Positions 26,039-34,772 of a stretch of DNA of 34,788 nt are shown here, piece by piece; position 1 is the first letter of the stretch, and each line of letters starts with the position of its first letter. The translations under genes were made by a program, and so were the position numbers. Source of the stretch: an uncultured Clostridia bacterium (lineage in GTDB: Bacteria; Bacillota; Clostridia; TANB77; CAG-508); assembly GCA_947584125.1 (NCBI GenBank), contig CANPWI010000003.1, forward strand, positions 1 to 34,788. The letters run 5' to 3'. Under the pieces are notes generated by a model that saw nothing but the letters and a program-made list of their open reading frames with translations, was not told the DNA's origin and did not search any database.

Positions 26039-28657
26039 ATGGGAGAATTAAAAAAGGAAACTATTGATACTACCTTACTTTATGGTGAAGACTGCATTTT
26101 ACCTACTAACGATTTTATTAAAAAATACAACATTAATTCTACAGGTCTTACTATAAAAGAGGCAGAAAAAAGAGTTTCTACTTATGGATTAAATGAATTA
26201 TCCAAAGGTAAAGAAAAAAAATGGTATAACTATTTTTTTAAGAGTTTATTTAGTACATTTAATAGTATTTTATTAGGTATTTCTCTTATACTTTTTTATA
26301 CGGATGTACTTTTAGCTGAAACTCCAAGTTATGCTAATATAATTGTTATATTAGTTCTTGTTCTTGCAAGTACCATACTTGAATTTTCAGAAGAGTTTAA
26401 ATCAAATAAGGCTGCTGAAAAATTGCGTAGTTTAGTAGAAACATCTACAACTGTTTTAAGAGATAATAATAAAATAAAATTATCTGTTAAAAATATTACT
26501 TTAGGTGATACTGTTATTCTTTCTGCTGGTGATATGATACCTGCTGATTTAAGAATAATAGAGTCTAAAGATTTATATGTAGGTCAATCTTCTCTTACTG
26601 GTGAATCTGATGCTGTTAAGAAATTAAGTGTTTCTGAACACTCTAATAAAGATGATATTGAAAATATTACAGATTTAGACACTATTGCTTTTATGGGTAC
26701 AAATGTAATTAGTGGTAGTGCAAAGGGTGTTGTTATAAAGCTTGCTAAGGATTCTTATTTTGGAAAAATTTCTCGTACAATTACATCAGGTAAACCTAAG
26801 ACAAGTTTTCAAAAAGGTATTGAAAATGTTAGTAAATTATTAATTAAATTTATGTTAGTTATGATACCTATAACATTTTTGGTAAATTGTTATAAACATA
26901 ATACACTAACTGCATTTACATTTGCAGTTGCAATAGCTATTGGTATAACTCCTTTACTTTTACCTGTTATTCTTTCTTCAACACTTGCTAAAGGTGCTGT
27001 TAGAATGTCTAAAAAGAAAACTATCGTAAAACAATTAGATTCTATTCAAAGTTTTGGAGCTATGAATATTTTGTGTACTGATAAAACTGGTACTTTAACA
27101 GAAGATAGAATTGTTTTAGAAAAGTATTTAAATATAAAAGGTGAAGAAGATTTTAGAGTATTAAAGCATGCATTTTTAAATGCGTATTTTCAAACTGGAT
27201 TAAAGGGAAATATTGATGAAGCAATTATTGCTAGAGCTGAAAAACAAGATGTATTTAGTATTCAAGAAAAGTATAAAAAAGTTGATGAAATACCTTTTGA
27301 TTTTTCAAGAAGAAGACTTTCAGTTGTAGTAACTGATGGAACTAAAAAGCAATTAATAACAAAAGGTGCTACTGAGGAAATATTAGATATTTGTACTATG
27401 GTTGATTATCAAGGTGAGGTTTCTCCTTTGACTAAAGATATAAAAGAACAAATATTAACGATAAGCAAAAACTTAAATAAAGAAGGTTTAAGGGTTGTTG
27501 CTGTTTGTCAGAAAAATGATATAAATGATATAGAAAATTTTAGTGTTAAAGATGAAAGTAAAATGGTTTTAATGGGATTTATAGGATTTTTAGATCCACC
27601 AAAAGAAAGTGCTAAGGCTTCTATAGAAAAACTTAATAAAGCTGGAATTAGAGTTATTGTTCTTACTGGGGATAATCCAGAGGTTACTAAAACAGTATGT
27701 GATAAGGTAAATATACATTCTTCAAATATTGTTGTTGGTAGTAAAATTGATAAACTTTCAGATATTGCACTTTTAAGGTTATTAAAAAGAGTTAATATTT
27801 TTGCTAAATTATCTCCTATTCAAAAAGCCAGAATTGTTCGTTTATTAAAAGAATCTGGAAATGTTGTAGGATATATGGGTGATGGTATTAATGATAGTCC
27901 TTCTCTTTTAAATAGTGATGTTGGTATTTCTGTTGATACTGCTGTTGATATTGCAAAAGAAACTGCTGATATTATTTTACTTGAAAAGGATTTGAATGTT
28001 CTTCTTGATGGTGTTTTTGAAGGAAGAAAAACATTTTGTAATTTGTTAAAATATATTAAACTTGCTGTAAGTTTTAACTTTGGAGAGGTTTTATCAGTAT
28101 TAATTGCAAGTATCTTCTTACCATTTTTACCTATAACTCCTATCCAATTACTTGTTCAAAGTTTACTTTATGATATAGGTCAATTAACTATACCTTTTGA
28201 TAATGTAGATAAGGAATATTTAAATAAACCTAAACCTTGGAATTTGAATAGTATAAAGAATTTTATGTTTGTTATGGGACCAACTAGTTCTATATTTGAT
28301 TTAATTATTTTTGCTACATTATGGTTTGGATATGGTTTAAGAGCTGGAGATAGTGCTACTTTCCAAACAATTTGGTTCTCTTATGGTGTTGTTTCAAATC
28401 TTGTAGGATTACACATAATTAGAACTGCAAAATTACCATTTGTACAAAGTAATGCTTCTAAAATAGTTTATGCATCTTCTATTTTATTAAGTATTGTAGC
28501 ATTAATTGTACCTTACACAATTATAGGTAAATTTATTGGACTTGTACCTCTTCCATTACATTTTATAGGATTTATACTTATTATCCCTGTAATTTACAGT
28601 ATTGTTGCAAGTATTGTTAAAAAATTTTATGTTAGAAAATATGGCGAATGGATTTAA
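26039..28657 (+). CDS. Magnesium-type P-type ATPase (P3B, MgtA-like)
   Basis: 872 aa. Polytopic membrane ATPase with the phosphorylation loop LCTDKTGTLTEDRI (Asp348), TGES near residue 190, KGA(T) in the nucleotide domain and GDGINDSP. The block FGAMNILCTDKTGTLT, the linker HAFLNAYFQTGLKGNIDEAI, and the C-terminal LVQSLLYDIGQLTIPFDNVD...KPKPWN...GPTSSIFD match magnesium-translocating MgtA/MgtB ATPases rather than calcium or heavy-metal pumps. An oddity is the M4 helix motif, ITPLLLPVIL (P305-P309) instead of the usual TPEMLPM, so the acidic residue after the first Pro is missing. The substrate could therefore differ. It stands alone on its strand before glmS. Confidence 0.85.
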   Translation: MGELKKETIDTTLLYGEDCILPTNDFIKKYNINSTGLTIKEAEKRVSTYGLNELSKGKEKKWYNYFFKSLFSTFNSILLGISLILFYTDVLLAETPSYANIIVILVLVLASTILEFSEEFKSNKAAEKLRSLVETSTTVLRDNNKIKLSVKNITLGDTVILSAGDMIPADLRIIESKDLYVGQSSLTGESDAVKKLSVSEHSNKDDIENITDLDTIAFMGTNVISGSAKGVVIKLAKDSYFGKISRTITSGKPKTSFQKGIENVSKLLIKFMLVMIPITFLVNCYKHNTLTAFTFAVAIAIGITPLLLPVILSSTLAKGAVRMSKKKTIVKQLDSIQSFGAMNILCTDKTGTLTEDRIVLEKYLNIKGEEDFRVLKHAFLNAYFQTGLKGNIDEAIIARAEKQDVFSIQEKYKKVDEIPFDFSRRRLSVVVTDGTKKQLITKGATEEILDICTMVDYQGEVSPLTKDIKEQILTISKNLNKEGLRVVAVCQKNDINDIENFSVKDESKMVLMGFIGFLDPPKESAKASIEKLNKAGIRVIVLTGDNPEVTKTVCDKVNIHSSNIVVGSKIDKLSDIALLRLLKRVNIFAKLSPIQKARIVRLLKESGNVVGYMGDGINDSPSLLNSDVGISVDTAVDIAKETADIILLEKDLNVLLDGVFEGRKTFCNLLKYIKLAVSFNFGEVLSVLIASIFLPFLPITPIQLLVQSLLYDIGQLTIPFDNVDKEYLNKPKPWNLNSIKNFMFVMGPTSSIFDLIIFATLWFGYGLRAGDSATFQTIWFSYGVVSNLVGLHIIRTAKLPFVQSNASKIVYASSILLSIVALIVPYTIIGKFIGLVPLPLHFIGFILIIPVIYSIVASIVKKFYVRKYGEWI

Positions 28658-28698
28658 TTAATTATTTTATGTACTTTTTGTTTTTTTGAATAATATAC

Positions 28699-28704
28699 TA
28701 TAAT
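28699..28704 (+). promoter_or_regulatory. Possible -10 of a glmS promoter
   Basis: TATAAT at 28699-28704 lies just before the glmS ribosome site GGAGGG; the upstream T-rich sequence contains TTTTTG and TTGTTT but no convincing -35. There is only a 67-base gap after the P-ATPase gene and no room for a glmS ribozyme. Confidence 0.35.
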
Positions 28705-28724
28705 AAAAAGGGAGGGTTTTATAT

Positions 28725-30548
28725 ATGTGTGGTATTATTGGATATGTAGGTAAAAAAAATGCTACTCCAATACTAATTAATGGTTTATTAAATTTAGAGT
28801 ACAGAGGATATGATTCTGCTGGAATTTCTACGCTTGAGTCTACTTGTATTTCTAATATAAAAACAAAAGGTAGAGTTAAAAATTTATATGATAAAGATAT
28901 AGATTCTTTAGAAGGTACCATTGGAATTGCCCATACAAGATGGGCAACTCATGGTAAACCTTCTGATGAAAACTCTCACCCACATTTAGATAATAGCAAA
29001 ACTTTTTCTGTTGTGCATAATGGAATTATTGAAAATTACAAAGAGTTAAAAAGTTTTTTAGAACAAAATAATTATTATTTTCTTTCTCAAACAGATACAG
29101 AAGTTATTCCTAATCTTATTCATTATTATTATACAAAAAATAATAATTTTTTAAAATCTGTAAATGAAGCTTGTAAATGCTTAAAGGGCAGTTATGCAAT
29201 AGAGGTTCTTTGTAAAAATGATAAGGATAATATTATTGTTGTAAGACATGATAGTCCTTTAGTTATAGGTGTAAATGAAGATGATAAATATGTTTCATCA
29301 GATATACCTGCTATTTTAAGTTATTCAAATAATTTTTATTTGTTAGATAATGATGAATTTGCAATGATTAGTAATTCTGAAATTAATTTTTATGATATTA
29401 ATTTAAATAAAATAGAAAAAAAATTAAAACATTTTGATTATGATATAACCTCTAGTCAAAAAAATGGTTATGAAGATTTTATGCTAAAGGAAATTTTTGA
29501 GCAACCTAATTCCGTAAGAGAAACTATTGGTTCACATTTATCACCAGATTCTTTAATTAGTTTTAATGATTTTGATTTTAAATTAGAAGATTTGAAAAAT
29601 ATTAATCAAATTTATATTGTTGCTTGTGGTACAGCTATGCATGCAGGTTTAAGTTGTAAAAATACTTTTGAAAAATTATTACATATACCTGTTACTGTTG
29701 AAATTGCATCTGAATTTAGATATAGAAATCCAATAATAGATAATAAAACTTTAGCTATATATGTTAGTCAATCTGGAGAAACTGCTGATACTATTGCAGC
29801 TCTTAAACTTGCAAAAACAAATGGTGCTAAAACTATTGCAATTACAAATGTAATAGGAAGCTCTATTACAAGAGAAGCAGATTTTAGTTTATACACTCAT
29901 GCTGGTCCTGAAATTGCTGTTGCTTCAACAAAGGCTTATACATCTCAAATTGTATTGTTAAATATTTTAGCAATTTATTTTGCTGAAACTTTAGATTTTG
30001 CTGATAAAAATTTTTTAAATAGTTTAAAAAATGAAATTCTTTTATTACCAAATAAAATAGAATATGTATTAAAAAATCCAGACAATATTAAAAATATTGC
30101 AAAAACTGTTGCGAGTAAAAAAGATATTTTCTTTTTGGGTAGAGGTATTGATTATACAGTTGCACTTGAGGCTTCTTTAAAATTAAAGGAAATATCTTAT
30201 ATACATTCAGAAGCTTACGCATCTGGTGAGTTAAAGCATGGGCCAATAGCTTTAATTGAAAATGGTGTAACGGTTGTTTCTATTCTAACGGATTTAGAAC
30301 TTTTAGAAAAATCTATTAGTAATATTGAGGAAGTTATTGCAAGAGGAGCAAGCACATTTGTTATTACAAATCAAGAATTAGTAAATTCTAATTATAATTA
30401 TGTTATAAATATACCAAAAACAAATAAGTTCCTTTCTCCTATTTTATCTATTATACCTTTACAATTATTTGCATATTATATTGCAAAAGAGAAAAATTTA
30501 GATGTGGATAAACCAAGAAATCTTGCTAAATCCGTAACAGTTGAGTAA
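28725..30548 (+). CDS. glmS: Glucosamine-6-phosphate synthase (glutamine-dependent)
   Basis: 607 aa, the normal length. It makes GlcN-6-P from fructose-6-P and glutamine, the entry to UDP-GlcNAc. Cys2 is the glutaminase nucleophile (MCGIIGYVG), with THGKPSDENSHPH and EYRGYDSAGIS in the glutaminase domain. Two SIS sugar-isomerase domains follow (YVSQSGETADTIAAL, FFLGRGIDY, EASLKLKEISYIHSEAYASGELKHGPIAL), and the protein ends DVDKPRNLAKSVTVE, the canonical tail. The ribosome site is GGAGGG. Regulation is probably not by the glmS ribozyme found in Bacilli, since no such structure fits upstream. Confidence 0.97.
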   Translation: MCGIIGYVGKKNATPILINGLLNLEYRGYDSAGISTLESTCISNIKTKGRVKNLYDKDIDSLEGTIGIAHTRWATHGKPSDENSHPHLDNSKTFSVVHNGIIENYKELKSFLEQNNYYFLSQTDTEVIPNLIHYYYTKNNNFLKSVNEACKCLKGSYAIEVLCKNDKDNIIVVRHDSPLVIGVNEDDKYVSSDIPAILSYSNNFYLLDNDEFAMISNSEINFYDINLNKIEKKLKHFDYDITSSQKNGYEDFMLKEIFEQPNSVRETIGSHLSPDSLISFNDFDFKLEDLKNINQIYIVACGTAMHAGLSCKNTFEKLLHIPVTVEIASEFRYRNPIIDNKTLAIYVSQSGETADTIAALKLAKTNGAKTIAITNVIGSSITREADFSLYTHAGPEIAVASTKAYTSQIVLLNILAIYFAETLDFADKNFLNSLKNEILLLPNKIEYVLKNPDNIKNIAKTVASKKDIFFLGRGIDYTVALEASLKLKEISYIHSEAYASGELKHGPIALIENGVTVVSILTDLELLEKSISNIEEVIARGASTFVITNQELVNSNYNYVINIPKTNKFLSPILSIIPLQLFAYYIAKEKNLDVDKPRNLAKSVTVE

Positions 30549-30554
30549 TTTTTT

Positions 30555-30812
30555 TCATATTAATATTTTTATTATTATTAGGAGTATCGCACCTGGTACT
30601 CCTAATATTCCTACAAAAATAGATGTTATATAATTTAATCCTATATGAAAATTAAATGCGCCTCCTATTAAATTAATAACATATATTAATAAACCTCCTA
30701 AAATGGAATTTAAAACTAATTTTAATATGCTTTTTAAAGGTAATATAAATATTTTTCCAAAAATAAATAAAAAACAAATACATGCTAAAAATGTTAATAC
30801 ATTATTATCCAA
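30555..30812 (-). CDS. bofA: BofA family membrane protein (pro-sigma-K processing inhibitor-like)
   Basis: 85 aa with three hydrophobic segments. The order and the motifs PLKSILKLVLNSILGGLLIYVINLIGG and the closing GVPGAILLIIIKIL match BofA (Pfam BofA/YaaL-linked). In Bacillus BofA holds the SpoIVFB protease inactive until sigma-K processing; many non-Bacillus homologues have unknown roles. It overlaps nothing but converges on glmS with a 6-nt gap. It lies downstream of the DUF2508 gene, the conserved yaaL-bofA order. Confidence 0.85.
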   Translation of the reverse strand: MDNNVLTFLACICFLFIFGKIFILPLKSILKLVLNSILGGLLIYVINLIGGAFNFHIGLNYITSIFVGILGVPGAILLIIIKILI

Positions 30813-30883
30813 AATTTAATCACCTGTCCTTTTTTATATTACTATGATTAAATTTTGGTTGTTATGACTAAAATAAATTTTTA

Positions 30884-31171
30884 TTACACTACTTTACTTT
30901 CTTGTTCTTTTCTAAGCTTAACCTCTTTTATTCTGTCTAAAATTATCCCTTTATTTTTTGCTTTTTTTAATAAATAATTTAATTTTGCTTGACTTGCTTT
31001 TATTTGATATAAGTAGTAGTCTATAAGTTCTCCTTCCGCATATTCATAATTTTTGTTAGCGTTTTCTAATTCCTTTTTTGTTTCTATAATACTTGACATT
31101 AATGCCATGTCATGTTCTTCTTCTGTTTTTTCCTTTATTATATATTCTTTTATATATTCTTCATATACCAT
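30884..31171 (-). CDS. DUF2508 (YaaL-like) protein
   Basis: 95 aa, soluble and highly charged, mostly helical. The central KKELENANKNYEYAEGELIDYYLYQIKASQAKLNYLLKKAKNKG is the DUF2508/YaaL signature. Start ATG 31171 has GAGGTG seven bases upstream; an in-frame GTG at 31180 lies inside that ribosome site. It is located just upstream of bofA as in Bacillus. The function is unknown. Confidence 0.82.
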   Translation of the reverse strand: MVYEEYIKEYIIKEKTEEEHDMALMSSIIETKKELENANKNYEYAEGELIDYYLYQIKASQAKLNYLLKKAKNKGIILDRIKEVKLRKEQESKVV

Positions 31172-31207
31172 AATATTCACCTCATAAATTCTATTAGTAG
31201 TATATGC

Positions 31208-31250
31208 AAAAAGAGTTAATATATTCCTTAAAATATATTAACTCTTTTTT
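31208..31250 (-). terminator. Terminator of rnhB
   Basis: A 17-bp A/T-rich stem around GAGTTAATATAT / ATATATTAACTC with U tail on the minus strand, ending right at the rnhB stop. Confidence 0.8.
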
Positions 31251-31877
31251 TTATATAATATTTTTTAAAAAACTTTTCCTATGTAATGGACATATTCCAT
31301 ATTCTTTAATTAATGAAATATGTTTTGCTGTTCCGTAGCCTTTGTGTTTTTCAAATTCATATTGTGGATAAATTTCTGCCCATTGTCTCATTATTCTATC
31401 CCTTGTAACTTTAGCGATAATTGAAGCTGCTGCTATAGAATAGCTTTTTGCATCACCTTTAATTATAGATTGATATGGAATTCCTAATGTATCTATTCCT
31501 TTTAGTGCATCTACTAATATTATGTCTGGTTTTACACTTAGTTCTTTTAGTGATGTTGTTAATCCTTTTTTTGTTGCATTTAAAATATTTATATCATCAA
31601 TTTCATTTTGGTCTATTATTCCTACTCCATAACTTATTGCTTCTTCTATAATTTGTTCGTATAATTTCTCTCTTTTCTTTTCTGATACTTTTTTAGAATC
31701 ATTTACTCCTTCTATCATTGAATCTTCTGGCATAATAACACTTGCTACAACAACAGGTCCAGCTAATGGTCCTCTTCCCGCTTCATCTATTCCACAAATA
31801 TATTTTGTTCCTTTTTCATAATACTTTTTTTCTATTTCTTTTAGGATTGTTAATCTTTCTAGTTCTTTTTCCTTCAT
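31251..31877 (-). CDS. rnhB: Ribonuclease HII
   Basis: 208 aa. RNase HII removes RNA primers and single ribonucleotides from DNA. The four metal-binding carboxylates are visible: Asp31 and Glu32 (GIDEAGRGPLAG), Asp123 (LVDALKG) and Asp142 (IIKGDAKS), followed by SIAAASIIAKVTRDR. It starts at ATG 31877, 1 nt after the stop of the pilin-like gene, so the two are one transcript. It ends at a strong terminator. Confidence 0.96.
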   Translation of the reverse strand: MKEKELERLTILKEIEKKYYEKGTKYICGIDEAGRGPLAGPVVVASVIMPEDSMIEGVNDSKKVSEKKREKLYEQIIEEAISYGVGIIDQNEIDDINILNATKKGLTTSLKELSVKPDIILVDALKGIDTLGIPYQSIIKGDAKSYSIAAASIIAKVTRDRIMRQWAEIYPQYEFEKHKGYGTAKHISLIKEYGICPLHRKSFLKNII

Positions 31878-31878
31878 T

Positions 31879-32346
31879 TTACTGCTCCTGTTCTGGTTTC
31901 ATTTGAGATAATGCATAATAAATATTCCCTTCTTTATCTTCTACACCTTTTTTATATATAACATCTCCATTTTCATAATTTACAATATATCCTTCATCAT
32001 ATTCAATGTCATCTAATTGCATTGTATTTTTTATATCATCTTCAGATAATTCATAAAATTCATATTGTTCTCCATTTTCTTTTGTTGTTTGTGCTTCGTA
32101 TTTTGAATCTATTTCTAATATTTTAGTTCCTACTAATGGATTATTTATATCATCAAAGTTATGTTTTTCATATATTGTTTTTACTTTTGCTTGTATTAAT
32201 AAAAGATTTGTTTTTACATTTTTTAGTTCCATATCCTTCATTATGTTTGTTCCTGCTGTTATTCCTACTCCAGCTAAAATAAGTAATACAATTATCGTTA
32301 TAATTAAAGTCATTATTGTTATTCCATTTTCTTTTTTTATTTTCAT
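31879..32346 (-). CDS. Small prepilin-like membrane protein
   Basis: About 155 aa. The N-terminus KKENGITIMTLIITIIVLLILAGVGITAG is a type IV prepilin-like segment (G before a hydrophobic helix, though the usual Glu at +5 is replaced by M-T). An acidic extracellular domain follows (YEFYELSEDDIKNTMQLDDIEYDEGYIVNYENGDVIYKKG), ending in a Tyr-Ala-Leu strand. Such pseudopilins are frequent in gut Clostridia and of unknown role. ATG 32346 is preferred over 32358, which directly abuts AAAGGA. Co-transcribed with rnhB (1-nt gap), an unexpected partner. The N-terminus resembles that of the prepilin-like gene at 22924 (both GIT-hydrophobic-LIITIIVLLI). Confidence 0.7.
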   Translation of the reverse strand: MKIKKENGITIMTLIITIIVLLILAGVGITAGTNIMKDMELKNVKTNLLLIQAKVKTIYEKHNFDDINNPLVGTKILEIDSKYEAQTTKENGEQYEFYELSEDDIKNTMQLDDIEYDEGYIVNYENGDVIYKKGVEDKEGNIYYALSQMKPEQEQ

Positions 32347-32394
32347 TTTTTTAATCATTCCTTTTTCAATATTATTTCAATAATTCTATATTAT

Positions 32395-32422
32395 TATATA
32401 TTATATAATTATATATTTTCAA
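32395..32422 (-). promoter_or_regulatory. Likely promoter of the pilin-like/rnhB unit
   Basis: Minus strand TTGAAA (32422-32417), 16-bp spacer, TATATA (32400-32395). The surrounding sequence is almost pure A/T, so the match is only suggestive. Confidence 0.4.
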
Positions 32423-32523
32423 CTAAAAACTAATAAATTTTATTTTTTTCTTAATTTTTCACACATAATTCACAAAAATGTTGTATTATATAATTAAATT
32501 ATTTTTTAATGGAGGTCTTTTTA

Positions 32524-33735
32524 ATGGAAGAAAATAATAATGATAATTTTTCTACATATAAAACTGTAGAAATTAAAAAAGAAAAAAATAAGACAGGTTT
32601 TGGAAAAAGTTTTGTCTTACCTTTTTTTAGTGGTATATTAGGAACTACCCTTGTACTTGGTACATGCTTTGGAGTACCATCTATAAAAAATAAAATATTA
32701 CAAGATGATACTGTAAAAACTATTCAAACTAATTCTAATAGTCAAGCTACTACACAAGCTGTATCATTATCAGAATATTCAGATACATCAATTTCAGTAG
32801 CTCAAAAAGTTTTGCCTTCTATTGTTGGTATTAAAATAGAATATTCTATTAATTCACCTTATGGATTATCTTTAACATCTACTGGTAGTGCTTCAGGTTC
32901 AGGAGTTATTATTAGTGAAGATGGTTATATTTTAACAAATAACCATGTTGTTAATCCTTCTAGTAGTTCATCTTTTTATTCTTTAAGCGAAGCAACAAAG
33001 GTTTCTGTAAATTTATATAATGATGAAACATTATATGATGCAACTATTGTTGGAACTGATTCATTAACAGATTTAGCTGTTATAAAAATAGATAAAACTG
33101 GATTAACTGCTGCAACTTTAGGTGATTCTGATAGTATACAAGTTGGTGAATTTGCAATGGCAATAGGAAATCCTTTAGGATTACAAAGTAGTATAACTTG
33201 TGGGGTTATAAGTGCTTTAAATAGAAAAATAACAGATACTGATGGAACACAATATAATTTAATACAAACAGATACTGCTATAAATTCTGGTAATAGTGGT
33301 GGTGCTTTAGTAAATGCTAATGGTGAGGTTATTGGTATTAATACTTTAAAACTTGCAGGAAGCAGTATTGAAGGAATGGGATTTTCTATACCTATTAATT
33401 CAACTAAAGACGTTTATAATCAACTTATACAATATAATAAGGTAAAAAGACCTTATATTGGAATTACAGGATTAAATATAGATGAGGAAACTGCTAAAAA
33501 ATATAATTTAGTTGTTGGTGTATATGTTCAATCTGTTGAGAATTTTACTGCTGCACAAAAAGCTGAAATAAAAGCTGGTGATGTTATTACTGCAATTAAT
33601 GGAACTAAAATTACAAAAATGGATGAATTAAATAATTTAAAAAATACTTATAATATAGGAGATAAAATTACTATAACTCTATATAGAGATGGTCAAGAAA
33701 AAAATATAGAATTAACACTTGAAGAACAACCATAA
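32524..33735 (+). CDS. HtrA/DegP-type membrane-anchored serine protease
   Basis: 403 aa. A short cytoplasmic N-terminus and one membrane helix (PFFSGILGTTLVLGTCFGV) are followed by a trypsin-like domain and one C-terminal PDZ domain, as in Firmicute HtrA. The catalytic triad is His141 (NNHVV), Asp183 (TDLAVIKID) and Ser258 (GNSGGALV). PDZ motifs YIGITGL and AGDVITAINGTKI are clear. Start ATG 32524 is chosen because GGAGGT (32511-32516) sits eight bases before it; the in-frame ATG 32509 includes that site. It works in envelope protein quality control. A TATAAT at 32490-32495 may be its -10. Confidence 0.93.
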   Translation: MEENNNDNFSTYKTVEIKKEKNKTGFGKSFVLPFFSGILGTTLVLGTCFGVPSIKNKILQDDTVKTIQTNSNSQATTQAVSLSEYSDTSISVAQKVLPSIVGIKIEYSINSPYGLSLTSTGSASGSGVIISEDGYILTNNHVVNPSSSSSFYSLSEATKVSVNLYNDETLYDATIVGTDSLTDLAVIKIDKTGLTAATLGDSDSIQVGEFAMAIGNPLGLQSSITCGVISALNRKITDTDGTQYNLIQTDTAINSGNSGGALVNANGEVIGINTLKLAGSSIEGMGFSIPINSTKDVYNQLIQYNKVKRPYIGITGLNIDEETAKKYNLVVGVYVQSVENFTAAQKAEIKAGDVITAINGTKITKMDELNNLKNTYNIGDKITITLYRDGQEKNIELTLEEQP

Positions 33736-33799
33736 TTATTTTTAATTAATATAAATATTTCACTACTTATTCACAATTTGGACATAAATAAATGTTATA

Positions 33800-33869
33800 T
33801 TATTAATATCAAGTAAATGAGTTTACTTGTATTAATACGAAAAAAACAAAAAACATATATTGTTTTTTT
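33800..33869 (+). terminator. Hairpins after htrA
   Basis: Two hairpins follow htrA. The first is a long stem CAAGTAAA/TTTACTTG with loop TGAG (33810-33829) extended by ATTAATA/TATTAAT. The second is AAAAAACA/TGTTTTTT (33848-33868) with a T run, the likely htrA terminator. Confidence 0.45.
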
Positions 33870-33904
33870 CTATATTAAAACATCCCCTTTTATTTTTAAA
33901 AATC

Positions 33905-33934
33905 GGACTATTGGTTACACCAATAGTCCTTTTT
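33905..33934. terminator. Bidirectional terminator before the DUF4163/3298-like gene end
   Basis: A perfect 10-bp stem GGACTATTGG / CCAATAGTCC, loop TTACA, with U runs on both sides, between convergent htrA and the gene ending at 33960. Confidence 0.85.
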
Positions 33935-33959
33935 ATATATTAAAAATTTATTACATATT

Positions 33960-34772
33960 TTATTCTATTAAAATTACATCCATTTCTGATGTGTTATTTG
34001 AATTTCCATAAGGATATACGATATATAATGCTCCATTTACTCCTAAGAAGAAGTTATTTGTTCTCTCTATTTTATACATATCATTTGTTAAATCTCTTAT
34101 ATAAACATTATATCCTAATTCTTTTAATCTTTTTGCTTGTTCATTTGATTCATTTACCTTTACTTGTATTTCATCTGATACAGCTTTACTAGATAAATTT
34201 TTTATTTCTAATAGTTCTGCAAGTGTTATTTCTTCATTTGTTGATAAATTATAATTGTATGTTTTTACTATTACTCTTTGTGGATTTGTTCCTTCTTTTA
34301 GGTTTGATTTTATTACTAATGATAATATATTAGAATTTAAATATGCTGTATATTCTACACTATATATAGTCTTTTCTCCTACATTTACTAAAATACTAGT
34401 TGCTTTTGTTTTAAATATACTTTCTATTTGTTTATTAATATTTTCTACAATTTCTGAATTTACATTTATAACTGGAATGTTAACATTTAGTTCATAACTA
34501 TCTTCTTTTTTATCTGTATTTGTGTAATTTGAATATACAATATCTTTTGTAGGATCTTTTAATCCACTTAAAGAAATTCCTTGATAATCAACTTTATTAT
34601 TAAATAATTGATTAAAATCTTTTATTATTTTTGCTTCTTCTATTACAGGCATTTGAATATCTTCTGTTTTGTTTTCTGTGTTCTTAAAAAATTGAAGATA
34701 TACTGCAATATTTACAGCTATAATACAAATAATAATAATAATTCCAAATACTATTTTTCTTCCATTTTTCAT
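33960..34772 (-). CDS. Membrane-anchored DUF4163/DUF3298-like protein
   Basis: 270 aa. One N-terminal membrane anchor (IVFGIIIIICIIAVNIAVYLQF) precedes a spacer and an extracytoplasmic domain. The patterns SYELNVNIPVINVN...VENINKQIESI, SVEYTAYLNSNILSLVIKSN and TYNYNLSTNEEITLAELL match the DUF4163-DUF3298 pair seen in RsiV-like anti-sigma factors and PdaC deacetylases, here without a catalytic domain. The C-terminus ends with a Val-Ile-Leu strand (SEMDVILIE). The gene is complete: AAAAGGAG lies at the very end of the window before ATG 34772. The role is unknown; envelope stress sensing or lysozyme binding are possibilities by family analogy. Confidence 0.7.
   Translation of the reverse strand: MKNGRKIVFGIIIIICIIAVNIAVYLQFFKNTENKTEDIQMPVIEEAKIIKDFNQLFNNKVDYQGISLSGLKDPTKDIVYSNYTNTDKKEDSYELNVNIPVINVNSEIVENINKQIESIFKTKATSILVNVGEKTIYSVEYTAYLNSNILSLVIKSNLKEGTNPQRVIVKTYNYNLSTNEEITLAELLEIKNLSSKAVSDEIQVKVNESNEQAKRLKELGYNVYIRDLTNDMYKIERTNNFFLGVNGALYIVYPYGNSNNTSEMDVILIE

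Noticed and set aside
28658..28724. glmS ribozyme
   Set aside because: Only 67 bases separate the genes and none of the conserved ribozyme core is visible.
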